From Ferruginibacter sp. (GTDB taxonomy: Bacteria; Bacteroidota; Bacteroidia; Chitinophagales; Chitinophagaceae): a stretch of 14,062 nucleotides of DNA. The position numbers and the translations under genes were made by a program. Positions within the stretch are counted from its first letter, which is position 1, and each line of letters opens with the position of its first letter. The notes below the pieces were generated by a model. That model did not search any database, had not been told where the DNA came from, and was given only the letters and a program-made list of their open reading frames with translations. The DNA is taken from assembly GCA_025362765.1 (NCBI GenBank), contig JANYFI010000534.1, positions 1-14,062 of the forward strand, read 5' to 3'. Shown here one piece after another: positions 6,675-14,062 of the stretch.

Positions 6675-7280
6675 ATGCTTAAAATCATTAAACACTTACT
6701 TCCTTTATTTATTGTTCAATTCTTTACCTGGCTGGCTTTATTTTCTTTATGGATTTATGCAACGCCTGTAATTACGAAATATATTTTTAATACCACCGAC
6801 GCAGAAAGCAACGCTTTTGAAAGTGGCACTACCTGGGTGGGAATTTGTTTTGCGTTTTACAGCACATTGGCGGCTATACTGGCTTTTTCCCTTCCCGTGC
6901 TGACCAAAAAATACAGTAAATATAAAATACACGCTACATCATTGTTGTTTGGCAGCATTGGGTTATTACTTATTTACATTATAAAAAATCAATACCTTCT
7001 GCTGTTATCATTTGCCTTTATTGGCATTGCCTGGAGCAGTATCAGCAATGTTCCCTACAGTATCATCAGCGACATTGCGCCTGAGAATAAAATGACTACC
7101 TATTTTGCTGTATTTAACTTTTCCATTGTGATACCCCAAATTACCGCCGCATTTCTACTGAGTTTTTTAACCCGGCATTATTTTGCCGGAGAAACCAATC
7201 TCACCATTTTAACTGGCGGCATTGCTATGTTAATTGCATCGGCCATCATGTTTTTTATAAAAGCAAAAAGGCAATTTTAA
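6675..7280 (+). CDS. C-terminal half of an SLC45-like MFS transporter, as a standalone frame
   Basis: The product has 201 residues and about six transmembrane segments, corresponding to TM7-TM12 of SLC45/sugar-cation-symporter-like MFS proteins. Marks of the family are VQFFTWLALFSLWIY (first segment), the WVGICFAFYST helix, GIAWSSISNVPYSIIS with the conserved P-Y, and YFAVFNFSIVIPQI. Full-length members are about 430-520 residues, and the first six helices are missing. Upstream in the same frame there are only about 27 unrelated codons before a stop at 6591-6593, and beyond that lies mnmH on the other strand, so the N-terminal half cannot be hidden nearby. The frame itself is uninterrupted. 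It is either a remnant left by a deletion next to mnmH or a functional half transporter needing a partner. The ATG at 6675 is preferred over TTG 6672. A weak promoter (TTTG, 15 bases, TATATTTA) lies at 6645-6671. Confidence 0.75.
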   Translation: MLKIIKHLLPLFIVQFFTWLALFSLWIYATPVITKYIFNTTDAESNAFESGTTWVGICFAFYSTLAAILAFSLPVLTKKYSKYKIHATSLLFGSIGLLLIYIIKNQYLLLLSFAFIGIAWSSISNVPYSIISDIAPENKMTTYFAVFNFSIVIPQITAAFLLSFLTRHYFAGETNLTILTGGIAMLIASAIMFFIKAKRQF

Positions 7281-7482
7281 TTACTCAATATAACAATGAC
7301 TCAATAAGCAAATTTTCTACGGGCAAAAATAGCATTCAAGATTTGTTCCTAATCCTCTTGGGGGATTGTAGAATTTACAAACGTTTTACGGGCACAATAA
7401 ATCAAATAAAAAAACCGCCACTGAATCATTAGCGGCGGTCTATATTTTCAAATTGAGCTATTGTGAAATTTTCACATTAGTA
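7281..7482. other. Convergent gap between the half transporter and rho
   Basis: This 202-base stretch holds no gene. It contains the rho terminator (separate entry). It also holds a 15-base palindrome, TGTGAAATTTTCACA, at 7462-7476, just beyond the rho stop codon at 7485-7483. The palindrome may add a small hairpin at the 3' end of the rho mRNA. The rest is A/T-rich without visible structure. Confidence 0.5.
7404..7439 (-). terminator. Intrinsic terminator of rho
   Basis: On the minus strand, ACCGCCGCT (7439-7431) pairs with AGTGGCGGT (7422-7414) in a 9-bp stem with one G-T wobble and the 8-base loop AATGATTC. It is followed by TTTTTTTATTT. This is a textbook Rho-independent terminator about 45 bases after the rho stop. 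The hairpin may also stop transcripts from the convergent half-transporter gene, although the T-run on that side is weak. Confidence 0.88.
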
Positions 7483-9156
7483 CTACCCGTTCATTGAAGT
7501 TAAAAATTCTGCGTTGTCTTTTGTACCCTTCATGTTTTTCAGCAACGTATTCAACGCTTCTTCCGGATTCATGTCGGCCATGTGTTTACGCAATACCCAC
7601 ATCCGTTGGAAGGTTTCTTTATCCAGCAACAAATCATCACGGCGGGTAGAAGAAGAAACGATATCAATGGCAGGATAAATGCGGCGGTTAGACAGTCTTC
7701 TGTCCAGCTGCAGTTCCATGTTACCAGTACCTTTAAATTCTTCAAAAATTACCTCATCCATTTTACTGCCGGTGTCAACCAAGGCTGTGGCAATGATGGT
7801 GAGCGATCCGCCAAATTCTATCTTACGGGCAGCACCAAAAAATTGCTTAGGTTTTTGCATCGCATTGGCTTCCACCCCTCCACTCAACACCTTACCACTC
7901 GAAGGTGCCACCGTATTGTGGGCTCTTGCCAAACGGGTAATACTATCCAACAAAATCACCACATCATGTCCACATTCTACCAGGCGTTTTGCTTTTTGTA
8001 AAGCGATGGTAGATACTTTTACATGCTTTTCAGCAGGTTCATCAAATGTACTGGCGATCACTTCTGCCTTCACGCTTCGCTCCATATCGGTAACCTCTTC
8101 CGGTCTTTCATCTACCAGTACAATCATCAGGTAACATTCCGGGTGATTTTCCGCAATGGCGTTGGCCAGTTCTTTTAGCAACATGGTTTTACCCGTTTTT
8201 GGCTGGGCAACAATTAATCCACGCTGACCTTTACCTATCGGTGTAAACAGGTCCATAATCCTGGTACTGTAATTATTGGAAGCCGTAGTAAGGTTTAATT
8301 TTTCAAACGGAAACAAGGGCGTTAGGTAATCAAAAGGAACCCTGTCTCTTACTTCTTCGGGGCTTTTACCATTGATGGTTTCCACCTTCAACAGGGCAAA
8401 ATATTTTTCCCCTTCTTTTGGCGGACGGACAGACCCGTAAACGGTGTCGCCCGTTTTTAATCCAAATAATTTTATTTGTGAAGGCGATACATAAATATCA
8501 TCTGGAGAAGAAAGATAATTGTAATCACTGCTTCTTAAAAAGCCGTATCCGTCGGGCATCATTTCCAATACGCCTTCGCCTAAAATAATACCATCAAATT
8601 CTATATTAAAAACCTGCTGATCCCTACGCTGCTGGTACTGTTTGCTGGGTAAATTACTTTGTTGGCCGTTATCTGCAACCTGTAACTCAGGTTGTTGCTG
8701 CTGAATATCATCTTCCTGATGTAAAAGAGAGGCAATCGCGGCGGGAATAGTACTCTGTTCGTCAGTGATTGGCTGCAGGTCTTCCTCCTGTTCTTCTTTT
8801 ATTACGGGTTGTTTTTTTCTTTCCGCGGTATGTTCTGATCGTTTGTGTTGTTTTGGTTCAGGTTGCTTTGGCTCAGCTGGTTTAACTTCTGCAGGTGGCG
8901 CTTTTATTTCAGCGGGAGTTTCTACTGGCGCTGATGTTGGCGGAGCCGCACTGGCAGGAGCTTTAATAGTACGTTTGCGTTTTGGCTTTTCTTCGCCCTC
9001 GTTTTTTGCTGGTGTGTTCATAGAAATCTGCCTGGCAAGAATCTTTTCTATCAGATCCTGCTTTTCTAATTTTTTGTAGTTGGAAATGGTAAGCTGCTCT
9101 GCAATATCGTGCAGTTCAGGAACGAGCATATCGTTCAGTTGTGAAGTGTCATACAT
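7483..9156 (-). CDS. rho: Transcription termination factor Rho, with a long disordered insertion
   Basis: Rho is the hexameric RNA-dependent ATPase that ends transcription of untranslated RNA. In the 557-residue protein, residues about 1-45 are the Rho N-terminal helical domain ([12 protein letters not shown]). Residues about 46-180 are a low-complexity insertion, first Lys/Pro/Ala/Glu-rich, then Gln-rich. Residues about 185-260 are the RNA-binding cold-shock-like domain ([15 protein letters not shown], then [15 protein letters not shown]). The ATPase core follows with Walker A AQPKTGKT at 317-324, Walker B DVVILLD at 398-404, and the downstream GGVEANAM and FGAARKIE segments. E. coli Rho has 419 residues, and the extra length lies in the insertion. 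Such insertions are usual in Bacteroidota, and a gut Bacteroides Rho insertion has been reported to drive phase separation. The gene stands alone, with its own terminator and a candidate promoter about 210 bases upstream. Confidence 0.98.
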   Translation of the reverse strand: MYDTSQLNDMLVPELHDIAEQLTISNYKKLEKQDLIEKILARQISMNTPAKNEGEEKPKRKRTIKAPASAAPPTSAPVETPAEIKAPPAEVKPAEPKQPEPKQHKRSEHTAERKKQPVIKEEQEEDLQPITDEQSTIPAAIASLLHQEDDIQQQQPELQVADNGQQSNLPSKQYQQRRDQQVFNIEFDGIILGEGVLEMMPDGYGFLRSSDYNYLSSPDDIYVSPSQIKLFGLKTGDTVYGSVRPPKEGEKYFALLKVETINGKSPEEVRDRVPFDYLTPLFPFEKLNLTTASNNYSTRIMDLFTPIGKGQRGLIVAQPKTGKTMLLKELANAIAENHPECYLMIVLVDERPEEVTDMERSVKAEVIASTFDEPAEKHVKVSTIALQKAKRLVECGHDVVILLDSITRLARAHNTVAPSSGKVLSGGVEANAMQKPKQFFGAARKIEFGGSLTIIATALVDTGSKMDEVIFEEFKGTGNMELQLDRRLSNRRIYPAIDIVSSSTRRDDLLLDKETFQRMWVLRKHMADMNPEEALNTLLKNMKGTKDNAEFLTSMNG

Positions 9157-9465
9157 AAAGAAATGAAAAAAGTTTTTTCAAAAAAATCCGATCTTAAAGT
9201 GTCTTGAAATAATCCCAATTATTCGGGTGAGAATTTGGTTTTTGATGGAATCAGCCGTCTGATGCAGCAGTAAATGGAAGACCTTATCAGCAATATTCCT
9301 GCGCAATATTACACTGTTTTTGCTAAAAAGTGAAAAATAAATTGTTAATAGCTCTTTAACGGCAAATGTATGTTAAGGTGGATATAATACTACTATTAGG
9401 GATTCTGTGGCAATTGCGGTCAACAAAAGCTACCTTGAGATTCACTAATGAATTAGTAACCGGGA
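9157..9465. other. rho upstream region with a probable long leader
   Basis: These 309 bases contain no credible gene. The candidate rho promoter (9363-9370, minus strand) would make an untranslated leader of about 200 bases. A 17-base palindrome, TGAAAAAAGTTTTTTCA at 9164-9180, lies just 7 bases ahead of the rho ATG, where it could form a weak A-U hairpin over the ribosome landing site. Long rho leaders serve autoregulation in E. coli; applying that here is inference. The remaining sequence up to the ldhA stop shows no clear terminator. Confidence 0.45.
9363..9370 (-). promoter_or_regulatory. Candidate -7 box of the rho promoter
   Basis: On the minus strand this reads TACATTTG, an exact TAnnTTTG match. 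It is the only exact match I found in the gap upstream of rho in the right orientation. No good TTG appears at the -33 distance, so support is limited to the -7 element. Confidence 0.4.
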
Positions 9466-10449
9466 TTATACTACCCTATTGACAAGGAGGTTGCCCGCTT
9501 CGAATGCCTTAATGTTTGCCAATGTTGTTTTGGCAATTTCAGCCAATGCTTCCTGCGTAAAAAATCCCTGGTGAGAAGTGATCAGTACATTGGGAAAACT
9601 AAGCAAGCGCATGATATCATCGTCTTCAATTACATTTTCCGAAAGGTCATTAAAAAACAATTTTTCTTCCTGCTCGTAAACATCCAGTCCAAGATAGCCG
9701 ATGCGCCCGGTTTTCAGGCCTTCGATGGAAGCAGGTGTATTTACCAACCCACCCCGGCTGGTGTTAATAAGCATCACCCCCTGTTTCATCATAGCAATGC
9801 TGTTTTGGTCAATAATGTGCCGGGTTTGTTCGGTCAAAGGACAATGCAGCGAAATAATGTCGCTTTGTTGAAAAATATCAATTAACGGCAGGTATTCCAC
9901 ACCCGCTGCTTCCAGGTCTTTATGGGCTATTACATCAAAAGCCAGCACTTTACATCCTATCCCCAGCATATTGGTACAGAATATTTGCCCTATTTTTCCT
10001 GTGCCAATTACACCGACTGTTTTTCCAAACAGATCAAACCCCATCAATCTTTCCAGCGAAAAATTGCCTTCCCTCACCCTGTTATAGGCTTTGTGTGTTT
10101 TACGGTTCAAGGTTAAAATCAAGGCCAGTGCATGTTCTGCCACTGCATGCGGCGAGTAGGCCGGCACTCTTACAACAGGAATATCGCATGCTTTTGCCGC
10201 TGCGATATCTGTATTGTTAAACCCTGCGCTACGCAAAGCTATCAGCCTAACGCCACTGGCTTTTAATGCGGCAATAACAGCCGCTGTTATTTTATCATTT
10301 ACAAAAGCGCAAATAACTTCGCAATCCCAGGCCAGGTTAACGGTTTGTTCATTTAATGGTGCGTCAAAATAAATGATTTCATGCCGGGTGTTATACCGGT
10401 CAAAAAATTCCCGGTCATACATTTTGGACGAAAAGAACGCAATTTTCAT
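9466..10449 (-). CDS. ldhA: D-lactate dehydrogenase-like 2-hydroxyacid dehydrogenase
   Basis: This 327-residue cytosolic NAD-dependent D-2-hydroxyacid dehydrogenase is closest by length and motifs to fermentative D-lactate dehydrogenase (E. coli LdhA, 329 residues), which reduces pyruvate to D-lactate. The Rossmann loop is VGVIGTGKIG with G149, G151 and G154, followed by D172 (LAFD), which indicates NAD over NADP. The catalytic triad is R232 (NTSRGG), E261 (DVYEQEE) and H293 (TSHQGFF), each offset by three from the E. coli positions. The N-terminal substrate domain includes LIALRSAGFNNTD. A related 2-hydroxyacid as substrate cannot be excluded. It is transcribed alone. A weak promoter, TTTG at 10482-10479 and TACCTTTA at 10461-10454 with 17 bases between, would leave almost no leader. 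Confidence 0.9.
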   Translation of the reverse strand: MKIAFFSSKMYDREFFDRYNTRHEIIYFDAPLNEQTVNLAWDCEVICAFVNDKITAAVIAALKASGVRLIALRSAGFNNTDIAAAKACDIPVVRVPAYSPHAVAEHALALILTLNRKTHKAYNRVREGNFSLERLMGFDLFGKTVGVIGTGKIGQIFCTNMLGIGCKVLAFDVIAHKDLEAAGVEYLPLIDIFQQSDIISLHCPLTEQTRHIIDQNSIAMMKQGVMLINTSRGGLVNTPASIEGLKTGRIGYLGLDVYEQEEKLFFNDLSENVIEDDDIMRLLSFPNVLITSHQGFFTQEALAEIAKTTLANIKAFEAGNLLVNRVV

Positions 10450-10744
10450 GTTGTAAAGGTAACAGGTTTTTGTTTTATCAAAGTTTCACGCAACGTACAC
10501 AAAGGATACAAAGAACACAAATATTTTTCCGTTGGTCCCTTTGTTTTCTTAGCGTTTTTTGGTTAAAGCACTTTGCCGCTTTTATAAAATATTATATGCG
10601 TGTTAAGCAAAACATCTTAAAACGTGAACACCTAATTCAAAGGAGCCTTGAATTTTCGTTATTCTCTTTGTATTCTTAGCGGTCTTTGTGTGAAAAGCAT
10701 TACCGCTGTTACAAAGTATTATATTTGCAGCCAATTTAATTACT
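10450..10744. repeat. Intergenic region of three diverged repeat copies between ldhA and asnS
   Basis: Bases 10539-10600 and 10666-10728 are imperfect direct copies about 62 bases long. Both open with CTTTGT, an A or T, and TTCTTAGCG. Both continue through a CCGCT core to a TATTATAT end. A third copy of the CTTTGTGT-type part lies inverted at about 10484-10523 (minus-strand reading: TTTGTGTTCTTTGTATCC, then GCGTGAAA). Words of the CTTTGTGTTCTTTGCG type are dispersed repeats that I recall from Bacteroidota genomes. No gene is supported in this region. Confidence 0.65.
10720..10727 (+). promoter_or_regulatory. -7 box of the asnS promoter, inside a repeat copy
   Basis: TATATTTG is an exact TAnnTTTG match, 17 bases ahead of the asnS ATG, implying a leader of about 14 bases. 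It lies at the end of the second direct repeat copy. The first copy has TATATGCG at the equivalent place, which breaks the consensus. No TTG is present at the expected -33 spacing. Confidence 0.55.
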
Positions 10745-12187
10745 ATGTTCAATAAAAGAATCAAGATAAAAGCCCTGCTGGCCGCAGAAAACACCGGCGT
10801 TGACGCCACTGTAATGGGATGGGTACGAACCTTTCGCAACAACCAGTTTATAGCACTCAATGATGGCAGCACCAATCATAATTTACAGGTAGTAGCTTCA
10901 TTAGGAGAATTTGATGATACCATTTTAAAACGCCTTACCACAGGTGCCTGCATTAAAGTGACCGGCCAGGTGATTGCTTCATTAGGCAAAGGGCAAAAAG
11001 TAGAATTAAAAGCATCCACCATAGAGATATTGGGAGATAGTGACGCAGAAAAATTTCCGTTGCAACCCAAAAAACACAGCCTTGAATTTTTAAGGGAAAT
11101 CGCCCACATGCGTTTTCGCACCAATACTTTTGGTGCTATCTTCCGTATACGCCATTCACTGGCTTTTGCAGTTCACCAATTCTTTAACGATCGGGGCTTT
11201 GTGTACCTGCATACCCCCATCATCACCGCAAGTGATGCAGAAGGCGCCGGCGAAATGTTTCGTGTTACTACATTGCCCATGGATGGAAGTGCCCCAAAAA
11301 ATGAAGACGGCAGCATTAATTATAAAGATGATTTTTTTGGCCGCAGTACCAACCTTACTGTAAGTGGTCAACTGGAAGGCGAACTGGCGGCCATGGCATT
11401 CAGCGACATCTACACCTTTGGGCCAACCTTTAGGGCGGAAAACAGCAACACAACGCGGCATCTTGCCGAATTTTGGATGATTGAGCCGGAGGTTGCCTTC
11501 AACGACCTGGAAGATAATATGGACCTGGCTGAAGCTTTCATTAAATATGTAATACAATACGCAATGGAGCAAAACAAAGAAGACCTTGAGTTTTTAGCCC
11601 AACGCCTGGAAGAAGAAGAAAAACAAAAACCGCTAACGGAAAGAAGCGAAATGGGCTTACTTGATAAATTGAATTTTGTTGTAAACAACGATTTTGAGAG
11701 ACTGACATACACAGAAGCCATTGAAATTTTAAAAGAAAGCAATTACAATAAAAAAAAGAAATTTCAATATCTAATTGAAGGCTGGGGTGTTGATTTGCAG
11801 AGTGAACACGAACGTTACCTGGTAGAAAAACATTTTAAAAAACCGGTAATACTAACCAACTATCCCAAAGACATCAAATCGTTTTACATGCGTCTGAATG
11901 AGGATGGTAAAACGGTAGCCGCCATGGATATTCTAGCTCCGGGTATTGGAGAAATCGTAGGCGGTTCGCAAAGGGAAGAACGCCTGGATAAACTAACAGC
12001 CCGCATGGCCGAAATGCATATTCCGGCAGAGGAATTGAACTGGTATTTAGATACCCGCCGCTTTGGCTCTTGTCCGCACGCAGGCTTTGGGCTTGGTTTT
12101 GAGCGCCTGGTGCAATTTGTTACAGGTATGGGCAACATCAGGGATGTCATTCCTTTTCCAAGGTTTCCAAAGAGTGCGGAATTTTAA
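10745..12187 (+). CDS. asnS: Asparaginyl-tRNA synthetase
   Basis: AsnRS charges tRNA-Asn with asparagine. This 480-residue class IIb synthetase has an N-terminal OB-fold anticodon-binding domain (residues about 18-100, starting near [15 protein letters not shown]). The catalytic core shows motif 1 (about 146-163, [13 protein letters not shown]), motif 2 (229-249, [15 protein letters not shown], then WMIEPE) and motif 3 ([13 protein letters not shown] at 449-461). The FWMIEPE and [11 protein letters not shown] signatures separate it from AspRS. E. coli AsnRS has 466 residues, so the length is normal. The ATG at 10745 fits the promoter. No strong terminator follows; the next gene begins within 100 bases and may be read through. 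Confidence 0.98.
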   Translation: MFNKRIKIKALLAAENTGVDATVMGWVRTFRNNQFIALNDGSTNHNLQVVASLGEFDDTILKRLTTGACIKVTGQVIASLGKGQKVELKASTIEILGDSDAEKFPLQPKKHSLEFLREIAHMRFRTNTFGAIFRIRHSLAFAVHQFFNDRGFVYLHTPIITASDAEGAGEMFRVTTLPMDGSAPKNEDGSINYKDDFFGRSTNLTVSGQLEGELAAMAFSDIYTFGPTFRAENSNTTRHLAEFWMIEPEVAFNDLEDNMDLAEAFIKYVIQYAMEQNKEDLEFLAQRLEEEEKQKPLTERSEMGLLDKLNFVVNNDFERLTYTEAIEILKESNYNKKKKFQYLIEGWGVDLQSEHERYLVEKHFKKPVILTNYPKDIKSFYMRLNEDGKTVAAMDILAPGIGEIVGGSQREERLDKLTARMAEMHIPAEELNWYLDTRRFGSCPHAGFGLGFERLVQFVTGMGNIRDVIPFPRFPKSAEF

Positions 12188-12277
12188 AGGGGCAATCCAA
12201 CATCAGCGAAAACAGATTTACTATATTACTTTTAGCATTATAATTTAGGTGTAATAAGCAACCCAGGCAAGCGGCTT

Positions 12278-12799
12278 GTGCTGAGAGCAATAACGGCAGC
12301 GGATGTAAATAAGGTACTGAAACTGCGTTCCGATAAAACGGTGATGGCTTATATCGACAGGGCGCTGGCAGTATCACCAGCCGATGCGATGGAGTTAATT
12401 GAAAAAATAATTGACGCCGTAAAAAACAACCAGGGCATTACCTGGGCCATTGCTTTTAAGGATGCGTCTGCACTTATTGGCACCATTGGTTTCTGGACAA
12501 TTGATAAAGAAAATCACCGGGCTGAAATTTGCTACACGCTGAATCCGCAGCAGCATCGGCAGGGCATTATGCAGGAAGCAATTGTGGCAGTACTGGAATA
12601 TGGTTTCCAAACAATGCGCCTGCACTCAGTTGAAGCCAATGTAAATCCTGCCAATGAAGCCTCGCAGAAATTACTGGCAAAACACAGGTTTGTACAGGAA
12701 GCCTTTTTTAAAGAGAACTATTATTTCAACGGGAAATTTCTTGACTCGGCCATTTATAGCCTTTTAACGCCATTGCGTAATTTGCAATTAGACAACTAA
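12278..12799 (+). CDS. GNAT-family (RimJ/RimL-like) N-acetyltransferase, start uncertain
   Basis: The protein has 173 residues from GTG 12278. It carries the acetyl-CoA-binding motif A (AEICYTLNPQQHRQGIMQEA, with Q-H-R-Q-G-I at about 92-97) and the downstream NVNPANEASQKLLAKHRF stretch that identifies RimJ/RimL-type enzymes, which acetylate protein N-termini or small amines. The substrate is unknown. The family's N-terminal strand, normally R-L-x-L-R, is encoded here as K-R-L-V-L-R, and the GTG codon sits inside it at the V. The frame stays open upstream to a TAG at 12233-12235, but that extension holds no ATG, GTG or TTG. Either translation starts at this internal GTG, losing part of the first strand, or it uses a non-standard start, or the original ATG was mutated. 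The rest looks intact. Confidence 0.85.
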   Translation: MLRAITAADVNKVLKLRSDKTVMAYIDRALAVSPADAMELIEKIIDAVKNNQGITWAIAFKDASALIGTIGFWTIDKENHRAEICYTLNPQQHRQGIMQEAIVAVLEYGFQTMRLHSVEANVNPANEASQKLLAKHRFVQEAFFKENYYFNGKFLDSAIYSLLTPLRNLQLDN

Positions 12800-12869
12800 T
12801 TTTAGAATAAATTAAAAACCTGCAAACATTCCACCATGGCTGTTTGTATTCATTTCAAATAAAAAAATT

Positions 12870-13913
12870 ATGACACCAGTTAATGCATATGCAGCACAAA
12901 GCGCCACTACGCCCCTTACCCCATTTAATTTTGAAAGAAGAGACGTTGGCCCAACTGATATACAAATTGAAATTTTATATTGCGGCGTTTGCCATTCCGA
13001 TATTCACCAGGTACGCAACGAATGGGGCGGCTCTATTTACCCCATGGTACCCGGACATGAAATAGTTGGCCGTATTACTAATATTGGCGCAGCTGTAAAA
13101 ACGTTTTCTGTTGGGCAATTGGCTGGTGTTGGTTGTTTTGTAGACTCCTGCCGCATTTGTCCAAGCTGCCTTGCGAATGAAGAACAATATTGTGATACGG
13201 GCATGGTTGGTACCTACAATGACCGTGATAAAGAGGGCAATCCAACATACGGCGGCTATTCTACCCAAATTGTAGTGGATGAAAAATATACCCTGCACGT
13301 TTCTGAGAAATTACCCATTGAAGGGGTTGCTCCATTACTTTGCGCAGGCATCACTACCTATTCGCCCCTGAAACACTGGAATATTGGCAAAGGGCATAAA
13401 ATAGCCGTAGTTGGCCTGGGTGGATTGGGTCACATGGCCGTGAAATTTGCCGCTGCCTTTGGCGCTGATGTTACCGTGCTCAGCACTTCCGAATCAAAAA
13501 GACAGGATGCCCTGAAGTTGGGTGCCCATCACTTTGAAGTTACCAAAGACCCCGAAACAATGAAAAGACTGCAAGGCAAGTTTGACTTTATTTTAAGCAC
13601 CATTTCTGCGCAGCATGAATACAACAATTATTTAAACCTGTTGACCCTTAATGGTACAATGGTAGTAGTGGGTGTTCCGCCACAACCTTCTGTGGTAGGT
13701 GCTTTTAACCTCATTGGCAAGCGCCGTTCTATTGCAGGTTCTCTTATCGGAGGCATTAAAGAAACCCAGGAAATGCTGGACTATTGTGCCGAACACCATA
13801 TTGTAAGCGATGTGGAAGTAATTAAAGTGGGTGAGATAAATGAGGCGTATGAAAGAATGCTGAAAGGCGACGTACATTATCGTTTCGTGATTGATATCGC
13901 TTCTTTAAAATAA
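12870..13913 (+). CDS. Zinc-dependent NADP-type alcohol dehydrogenase (YahK/cinnamyl-alcohol dehydrogenase-like)
   Basis: This 347-residue medium-chain dehydrogenase/reductase interconverts primary alcohols and aldehydes. Catalytic zinc ligands are C41 (GVCHSDIH), H63 with E64 (PGHE) and C158 (LLCAGITTY). Structural zinc ligands are C94, C97, C100 and C108. The cofactor loop is GLGGLGHMA (182-190), and the strand-end STSESK (205-210) replaces the Asp of NAD enzymes, pointing to NADP(H). It resembles YahK/AdhC broad-range aldehyde reductases, and the physiological aldehyde is not evident. The ATG at 12870 follows an A-rich tract typical of starts in this phylum. A T-rich terminator lies 27 bases past the stop. 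The upstream GNAT gene is 70 bases away; shared transcription is possible but unsupported. Confidence 0.95.
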   Translation: MTPVNAYAAQSATTPLTPFNFERRDVGPTDIQIEILYCGVCHSDIHQVRNEWGGSIYPMVPGHEIVGRITNIGAAVKTFSVGQLAGVGCFVDSCRICPSCLANEEQYCDTGMVGTYNDRDKEGNPTYGGYSTQIVVDEKYTLHVSEKLPIEGVAPLLCAGITTYSPLKHWNIGKGHKIAVVGLGGLGHMAVKFAAAFGADVTVLSTSESKRQDALKLGAHHFEVTKDPETMKRLQGKFDFILSTISAQHEYNNYLNLLTLNGTMVVVGVPPQPSVVGAFNLIGKRRSIAGSLIGGIKETQEMLDYCAEHHIVSDVEVIKVGEINEAYERMLKGDVHYRFVIDIASLK

Positions 13914-13939
13914 TCTTTTATAATTGAAACGTACTACGG

Positions 13940-13962
13940 ACGGGTCTTTCCCGCTTTTTTTT
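13940..13962 (+). terminator. Probable intrinsic terminator after the alcohol dehydrogenase gene
   Basis: CGGG (13941-13944), loop TCTTT and CCCG (13950-13953) form a short 4-bp GC stem, followed by a C and then eight T residues. The stem is brief but all G-C, and the T-run is strong. Its position just past the stop codon and before the tRNA promoter supports the call. Confidence 0.65.
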
Positions 13963-13988
13963 ATTTGTTTATCAATTTGACAGCCTTG

Positions 13989-14022
13989 TTTTGCAATATT
14001 TGAGCAGAAACTCCTATTTTTG
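13989..14022 (+). promoter_or_regulatory. Promoter of the tRNA gene (-33 and -7 boxes)
   Basis: TTTTG at 13989-13993, 21 bases of spacer, and TATTTTTG at 14015-14022 match the two-part Bacteroidota promoter (TTG at -33, TAnnTTTG at -7). It is the best two-box promoter in the window. It lies 17 bases ahead of the tRNA. Confidence 0.65.
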
Positions 14023-14039
14023 CTGCCCCGAAAGGGAAT

Positions 14040-14062
14040 GGTGTGATAGCTCAGTTGGTAGA
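14040..14062 (+). tRNA. 5' end of a tRNA gene (cut by window edge; isotype not determinable)
   Basis: GGTGTGA (14040-14046) is a 7-base acceptor strand, followed by the invariant T8 and A9, and then the D arm GCTCAGTTGGTAGA, where the sequence ends. The D-loop AGTTGGTAGA is canonical. The anticodon lies beyond the window, so the amino acid cannot be stated. Confidence 0.9.

Noticed and set aside
7582..8134. Plus-strand frames of 139 and 151 codons within rho
   Set aside because: They are antisense shadows of the highly conserved Rho ATPase core, with no domain of their own.
14040..14062. Calling the tRNA isotype
   Set aside because: Only the acceptor strand and part of the D arm are present. 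The anticodon is outside the window and the 5' end alone does not decide the amino acid.

Overview
The window reads as chromosomal DNA from a member of the Bacteroidota, most likely near the Chitinophagaceae (inference). The evidence is: TAnnTTTG-type promoter boxes in front of several genes, starts preceded by A/T-rich sequence instead of a clear Shine-Dalgarno, a Rho factor with a long disordered insertion, a small protein of the Bacteroidota IPExxxVDY family, and secreted proteins whose signal peptides end in an Ala-Gln junction. Most of it is housekeeping sequence with ordinary gene density. I see no insertion sequence, prophage, CRISPR array or rRNA.

Layout. The first 112 bases are the 5' end of feoB (ferrous iron transporter) on the minus strand, starting at a non-AUG codon. 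A 325-base gap follows, holding a compact inverted-repeat element. Three plus-strand genes come next: a secreted M28 peptidase with a C-terminal PDZ domain, an IPExxxVDY-family protein, and a short pterin-4a-carbinolamine dehydratase. The last of these runs 44 bases tail-to-tail into a minus-strand selenium operon: mnmH (tRNA 2-selenouridine synthase), a secreted Pro/Val/Lys-rich protein, and selD (selenophosphate synthase). Divergent from mnmH is an intact reading frame that encodes only the C-terminal half of an SLC45-like MFS transporter. It converges on rho, whose strong terminator lies in the gap.

Upstream of rho are a leader of about 200 bases, a minus-strand D-lactate dehydrogenase gene, and a gap built of three diverged copies of one repeat, the last of which carries the asnS promoter. 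The plus strand then has asnS, a GNAT acetyltransferase with a puzzling start, and a zinc alcohol dehydrogenase ending in a terminator. The window closes inside a tRNA gene with a good promoter.

How the genes work together. SelD makes selenophosphate, and MnmH uses it to turn 2-thiouridine into 2-selenouridine at the tRNA wobble base. The pair is a self-sufficient tRNA selenation module, because SelD carries Cys, not Sec, at its active site. The unexpected part is the exported protein between them, whose start codon lies inside mnmH and which ends 12 bases before selD. That is the best lead in the window for something undescribed. The half-size transporter and the orphan hairpin element beside feoB are the next best.
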